NCBI GenBank assembly: GCA_026645575.1
Contig: JAPKMW010000100.1
Span: 1-43,892 of the forward strand
Direction: 5' to 3'
Length of the DNA stretch: 43,892 nucleotides
Origin: Caldilineaceae bacterium
GTDB taxonomy: Bacteria; Chloroflexota; Anaerolineae; Caldilineales; Caldilineaceae
Positions 41,159 through 43,892 of the stretch are shown here, piece after piece. Made by a program: the position numbers and the translations under genes. The first letter of the stretch is position 1. Every line of letters begins with the position of its first letter. The notes under the pieces are model-generated. The model had not been told where the DNA came from. It ran no database searches and saw only the letters and a list, made by a program, of their open reading frames with translations.

Positions 41159-42148
41159 ATGGATATTCATATTGGCTTCTGGATCGGCTTTATTGTCATC
41201 ATCGCCACGCTGCTTACACTGGACTTGGGGGTCTTTCACCGGAAGTCCCATCAAGTGAGTGTGCGTGAGGCCGCCATTTGGAGCGTGGTTTGGATTTCGC
41301 TGGCATTGCTGTATAACGTCGCCGTTTATCTGTTTCTGGGGGCAGACCAGGCACTGGCCTTTTTGGCCGGCTACCTCTTGGAAAAGTCTTTGAGCGTTGA
41401 TAATATCTTTGTCTTCGTTCTTATCTTTTCGTATTTTCGGGTCTCACCCACCTACCAGCATCGGGTGCTTTTTTGGGGTATTCTCACGGCGCTTATCTTA
41501 CGTGGCGTGATGATTGTCCTGGGTGCGGCCTTGATTTCCCGTTTTGAATTTCTTATTACGATCTTTGGCGCTTTTCTCATCTACACAGCCTACAAGATGG
41601 CAACCGAAGGCGAACGAGAAATTGAGATCGAATCGAACCCCCTGGTCAACCTGCTGCGGCGCTTCATGCCAATCACCGATGGCTATCGCGCCGAACATTT
41701 TACCGTGGCCGAAGCCGGTCGGCGCATGGCAACACCCTTGCTGGTGGTTCTTTTGATCGTCGAATCGACCGATGTGGTCTTTGCCGTTGATTCGATCCCG
41801 GCCATCTTTGGCATCACGACCGATCCCTTTATTGTCTTTACATCCAATATCTTTGCGATTTTGGGCCTGCGCTCGCTCTACTTTCTCCTGGCTGGCGTTA
41901 TTAACAAGTTCCACTATCTGCAAACGGGTCTATCGGTTGTTCTTGGCTTTGTCGGTCTCAAAATGTTGGTGGAAAGTATCTCCAGCTACATGATGGCACA
42001 TGCGATCCACATTCCCATCGAATTATCGCTGGGCTTTATCGGCTTTGTCTTGGCGGCCTCCGTGGCGATCTCGTTGCTCTTCCCTAAACAAAAGGGCGAA
42101 ACGCCGCATTTGGTGGAAGTCCACACCTCGACTGATCATTCTAGTTGA
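41159..42148 (+). CDS. terC: TerC-family integral membrane protein (Alx-like)
   Basis: A 329-residue protein with about nine membrane spans, of the TerC/Alx family. Members export Mn or support metal loading of exported proteins. Conserved acidic motifs are present: LEKSLSVDNIFVFVLI near residue 75 and LLIVESTDVVFAVDSIPAIF near 200, with TLDLGVFHRK at the N-terminus and a cytoplasmic loop ESNPLVNLLRRFMPITDGYR. The length is typical of the longer Alx-like branch. ATG 41159 has AAAGGG upstream at normal spacing; a TTG 6 nt earlier is less likely. It stands alone and ends in a strong terminator. Confidence 0.93.
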   Translation: MDIHIGFWIGFIVIIATLLTLDLGVFHRKSHQVSVREAAIWSVVWISLALLYNVAVYLFLGADQALAFLAGYLLEKSLSVDNIFVFVLIFSYFRVSPTYQHRVLFWGILTALILRGVMIVLGAALISRFEFLITIFGAFLIYTAYKMATEGEREIEIESNPLVNLLRRFMPITDGYRAEHFTVAEAGRRMATPLLVVLLIVESTDVVFAVDSIPAIFGITTDPFIVFTSNIFAILGLRSLYFLLAGVINKFHYLQTGLSVVLGFVGLKMLVESISSYMMAHAIHIPIELSLGFIGFVLAASVAISLLFPKQKGETPHLVEVHTSTDHSS

Positions 42149-42152
42149 TCAC

Positions 42153-42199
42153 AAAATCACCCACTCACCGAATCAAGCAGTTGGTGAGTGGGTGATTTT
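42153..42199. terminator. Strong intrinsic terminator after the TerC gene
   Basis: AAAATCACCCACTCACC (42153-42169) and GGTGAGTGGGTGATTTT (42183-42199) form a perfect 17-bp stem with a 13-nt loop, followed by more T on the plus strand. It lies between convergent features. Confidence 0.92.
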
Positions 42200-42201
42200 T
42201 T

Positions 42202-42489
42202 TTATAGCCCCGCCGGTAACGGTAATTGAAGGGGATCGAGCGTCGGGTTGCCTTCCTTGTCAAGCGCCCAACCCGCTCCTAATGGCACGTCCTTATCTTT
42301 CGCCACTTCGAGTTTGCCACCCGCCACAATGCTCGTCACCATGTCCAGCACCAACGGTTGATGACGCGCTGCCGGCACGGCAATCGCGATCGGGCTGTTG
42401 TGGACGCCCGCCGCCTTCGCCCCATACGGCGCCATGTTGGGCGGACTACAGACAATGGCAATGCCGGCCATGATGTACGCTCCTCTCAA
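42202..42489 (-). pseudogene. Remnant of a malate/L-lactate dehydrogenase (Ldh2/YlbC family) gene
   Basis: A 95-residue frame matches only the middle of the Ldh2 family, the NAD-binding part: NMAPYGAKAAGVHNSPIAIA, LVLDMVTSIVAGGKLEVAKD and GWALDKEGNPTLDP. Full enzymes have about 330-350 residues. The N-terminal domain with the catalytic His and the C-terminal GYGL region are absent from the surrounding sequence. A hairpin repeat lies directly upstream and a terminator directly downstream, so the fragment is bounded by both. It is probably non-functional. Confidence 0.8.
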
Positions 42490-42502
42490 CTTTTGGGTCT
42501 GT

Positions 42503-42571
42503 CCGCTCGTAGCCGGTCCGTGACCAGCGTCGGCTTGACGGAAACGCTGGTCACGGACCGGCTACGAGCGG
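42503..42571. repeat. Long-hairpin repeat family, copy 5 (perfect 28-bp arms)
   Basis: The arms at 42503-42530 and 42544-42571 are exact reverse complements over 28 nt, around a 13-nt loop. The arm begins CCGCTCGTAGCCGGTCCG. It lies between the dehydrogenase remnant and the isomerase gene and has no T-run. Confidence 0.9.
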
Positions 42572-42576
42572 GGGGC

Positions 42577-43344
42577 TTAAATTTCACGGAGAATTTGCCA
42601 ACTGCGCTGAATGGCCGCATAGGGATCGGGTAACTGCGGACTCAATTCTAAACTGACGCCGCCCGTGTATTGTAATTCGTCGAGTGTGGTTAGGGTGTCA
42701 CGTAGGACGGTGCGAGTCAAGACGCCATCCAAGAGCGCCCAGTGTAAATCCCCTTGTCCATCGTTGTCATCCAGATGGACGTAACCCAGTCGATCCCCGG
42801 CGGCGTGGAGGGCAGCCACCGGCTCCTCTTTCGACATTTGGGCGTGGCCGATGTCAAAGAGCAGATAGAGATTGGGGTGATTGATCTCTCGCAAGTAGGC
42901 CAACGTCCCGGCAATGGTCGGCAAGGCGCGACCGGGAAAATGTTCGATGCAGAGTTTAATGCCCAATGTAGCGGCCTCGTCCGCCAGCGTTGTGATGGCG
43001 TCGGCATAACGGGCTATGGCTGGCACACTGGCGTCTAACCCTGGAATGATGTAGGTTGTATCAGCGCCCAGATGTGCAGCGTGGCGTAGACCAATGCTTG
43101 CCGCCGCCATCGCCTGTGTACGCACGGCGCGATCAGCGCTATCTAGCGTGACCCCTGGCGGCAGGGCAAAGGAAAGACCGACACAAGAAAGTTGCAAGCC
43201 ATGCGTCGCAATCAGATCGCGACTCGTGTCAGCGGTGAAGTCAATGGCGCGCACATCAATCCAGGCAAAACCAAGTTGCGCCAGCCGGTCGAGGATCGTC
43301 ACATCAGCGCCGGCCAATGCCCAGGTGCAACAAGCAAATTTCAT
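42577..43344 (-). CDS. Sugar phosphate isomerase/epimerase-like TIM-barrel protein
   Basis: A 255-residue protein of the xylose-isomerase-like TIM-barrel / AP endonuclease 2 superfamily. Metal-binding segments are visible: KLCIEHFPGR (Glu, near 150), LLFDIGHAQMSKEEP (Asp and His, near 180), LGYVHLDDNDGQGDLHWALL (His and Asp, near 203) and GGVSLELSP (Glu, near 238). Together they form the divalent metal site of sugar isomerases and epimerases. ATG 43344 is preferred, because the longer frame to 43497 would translate non-coding repeats. The substrate is unknown. The neighbours (a dehydrogenase remnant and argS) do not help. Confidence 0.88.
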   Translation of the reverse strand: MKFACCTWALAGADVTILDRLAQLGFAWIDVRAIDFTADTSRDLIATHGLQLSCVGLSFALPPGVTLDSADRAVRTQAMAAASIGLRHAAHLGADTTYIIPGLDASVPAIARYADAITTLADEAATLGIKLCIEHFPGRALPTIAGTLAYLREINHPNLYLLFDIGHAQMSKEEPVAALHAAGDRLGYVHLDDNDGQGDLHWALLDGVLTRTVLRDTLTTLDELQYTGGVSLELSPQLPDPYAAIQRSWQILREI

Positions 43345-43456
43345 AGAAGGGCATCCTTGATGGGTATATGAGAAAGGCGGATCAAAAAATTGGGAGATTA
43401 AGAGATTCTGCACAAGGAATCTCTTAGGCATCTTCAAACAAATAGCTATCCAGTAC

Positions 43457-43524
43457 GGGCATGAGGTTGGGCGGGCAGAACGGTCATTTTGTCGCAACGT
43501 GATCTTCCGCCCAACCTCGTGCCC
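43457..43524. repeat. Intergenic hairpin between argS and the isomerase gene
   Basis: The 18-nt arms 43457-43474 (GGGCATGAGGTTGGGCGG) and 43507-43524 pair with one mismatch across a 32-nt loop. A second, smaller hairpin TAAGAGATTC/GAATCTCTTA lies at 43399-43426. Neither has a clear T-run. Together they fill the 254-nt spacer. Confidence 0.75.
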
Positions 43525-43598
43525 CTACGACTCTGGATACTTTACTCTTTGAATGCGCCTTAATCTCTTGATCGCAAACTTTGCTAGGTGGCGAAGCG

Positions 43599-43892
43599 CT
43601 ACATCCGCTCCGGTACGGCAATGCCAAGCAGGTCGAGAACCAGCGTCAGTGAACCAACCACCCCTTCGGTTAGCGCCAGCCAGGAGGCTTGCTGGGCGGC
43701 GTTGGCTTCGCTCAGAATATGGTGTTGATGATAGAAACGGTTGAAGACCGTCGCCAGGGTATAGACATACTCGCATAAGTGGTGTGGCATACGCTGGGCA
43801 AAGGCCAGATCCACCACATCGGGCAACTCCAACAGCTTGAGGAAGAGGGCGCGTTCGTCCTCATCCACTGGCGCTTGCAATGGGCCAAAGCG
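43599..43892 (-). CDS. argS: Arginyl-tRNA synthetase, C-terminal part (cut by window edge)
   Basis: The last 97 codons of a gene whose start lies beyond the window. The sequence is the DALR anticodon-binding domain of arginyl-tRNA synthetase: RALFLKLLELPDVVDLAFAQ, MPHHLCEYVYTLATVFNRFY and HHILSEANAAQQASWLALTE, ending LDLLGIAVPERM. The terminal Met and the LGI-x-x-PERM ending are typical of the family. It would charge tRNA-Arg. No internal break is seen in the visible part. Confidence 0.95.
   Translation of the reverse strand, partial: RFGPLQAPVDEDERALFLKLLELPDVVDLAFAQRMPHHLCEYVYTLATVFNRFYHQHHILSEANAAQQASWLALTEGVVGSLTLVLDLLGIAVPERM

Noticed and set aside
1..43892. tRNA, rRNA, insertion sequence or prophage genes
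   Set aside because: No T-loop-like tRNA ends, ribosomal RNA segments, transposase or phage genes were recognised on either strand.

Overview
The window looks like a chromosome segment of a free-living bacterium of the Chloroflexota (Anaerolineae/Caldilineae-like). This is inferred from its content: two peptide-type ABC importers, a SARP/BTAD-type ATPase regulator, secreted proteins with SdrD-B modules and Thr-Pro linkers, a short LPxV-type motif in secreted proteins, an MttB-family methyltransferase, and many intergenic hairpin repeats. No tRNA, rRNA, insertion sequence or CRISPR array was seen.

Layout. (1) 43-4842, minus strand: an MttB-family methyltransferase, a GNAT acetyltransferase overlapping its stop, a small antitoxin-like protein with a frameshifted HNH nuclease, a GcvT-like folate protein and a Uma2 nuclease. 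(2) 4843-12580, plus strand: a BrnT relic in the divergent spacer, then a family-5 importer (binding protein, two permeases, one fused double ATPase) and a CBS-ACT protein. (3) 12667-22262: a divergently read SARP-type regulator with 11-nt tandem repeats in its promoter, then four secreted-protein genes. Two form a split copper-amine-oxidase-like pair. Three carry a domain like the VHL beta domain; two of these also carry SdrD-B modules. (4) 22268-28420, minus strand: a second family-5 importer with separate ATPases, one holding an internal duplication. (5) 28777-32209: a secreted CAP-domain protein, RNase Z and a small membrane protein. (6) 32283-37048, minus strand: a carrier-protein cysteine pathway (JAMM protease, CysO, rhodanese-ThiF activator, CysM), followed by a DUF4395-like membrane protein and a tethered thioredoxin. 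A structured leader ending in an intrinsic terminator precedes cysO. (7) 37393-40769: a TRAP transporter whose binding protein converges on its permease genes. (8) 41159-43892: a TerC protein, a lactate/malate dehydrogenase remnant, a TIM-barrel isomerase and the 3' end of argS.

How it fits together. The MttB and GcvT proteins plus the divergent importer suggest uptake and demethylation of a methylated amine, but no corrinoid protein is present, so this is inference. The CysO set is the best defined pathway: ThiF would adenylate the carrier, the rhodanese domain would deliver sulfur, CysM would build cysteine on the carrier, and the JAMM protease would release it. Here the protease may also need to trim three residues after the carrier's diglycine.

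The least described part is 14604-22262, where an amine-oxidase fold and VHL-beta-like domains are combined in secreted proteins beside a SARP-type regulator. Several families of intergenic hairpins run through the window, mostly between genes of the same operon.
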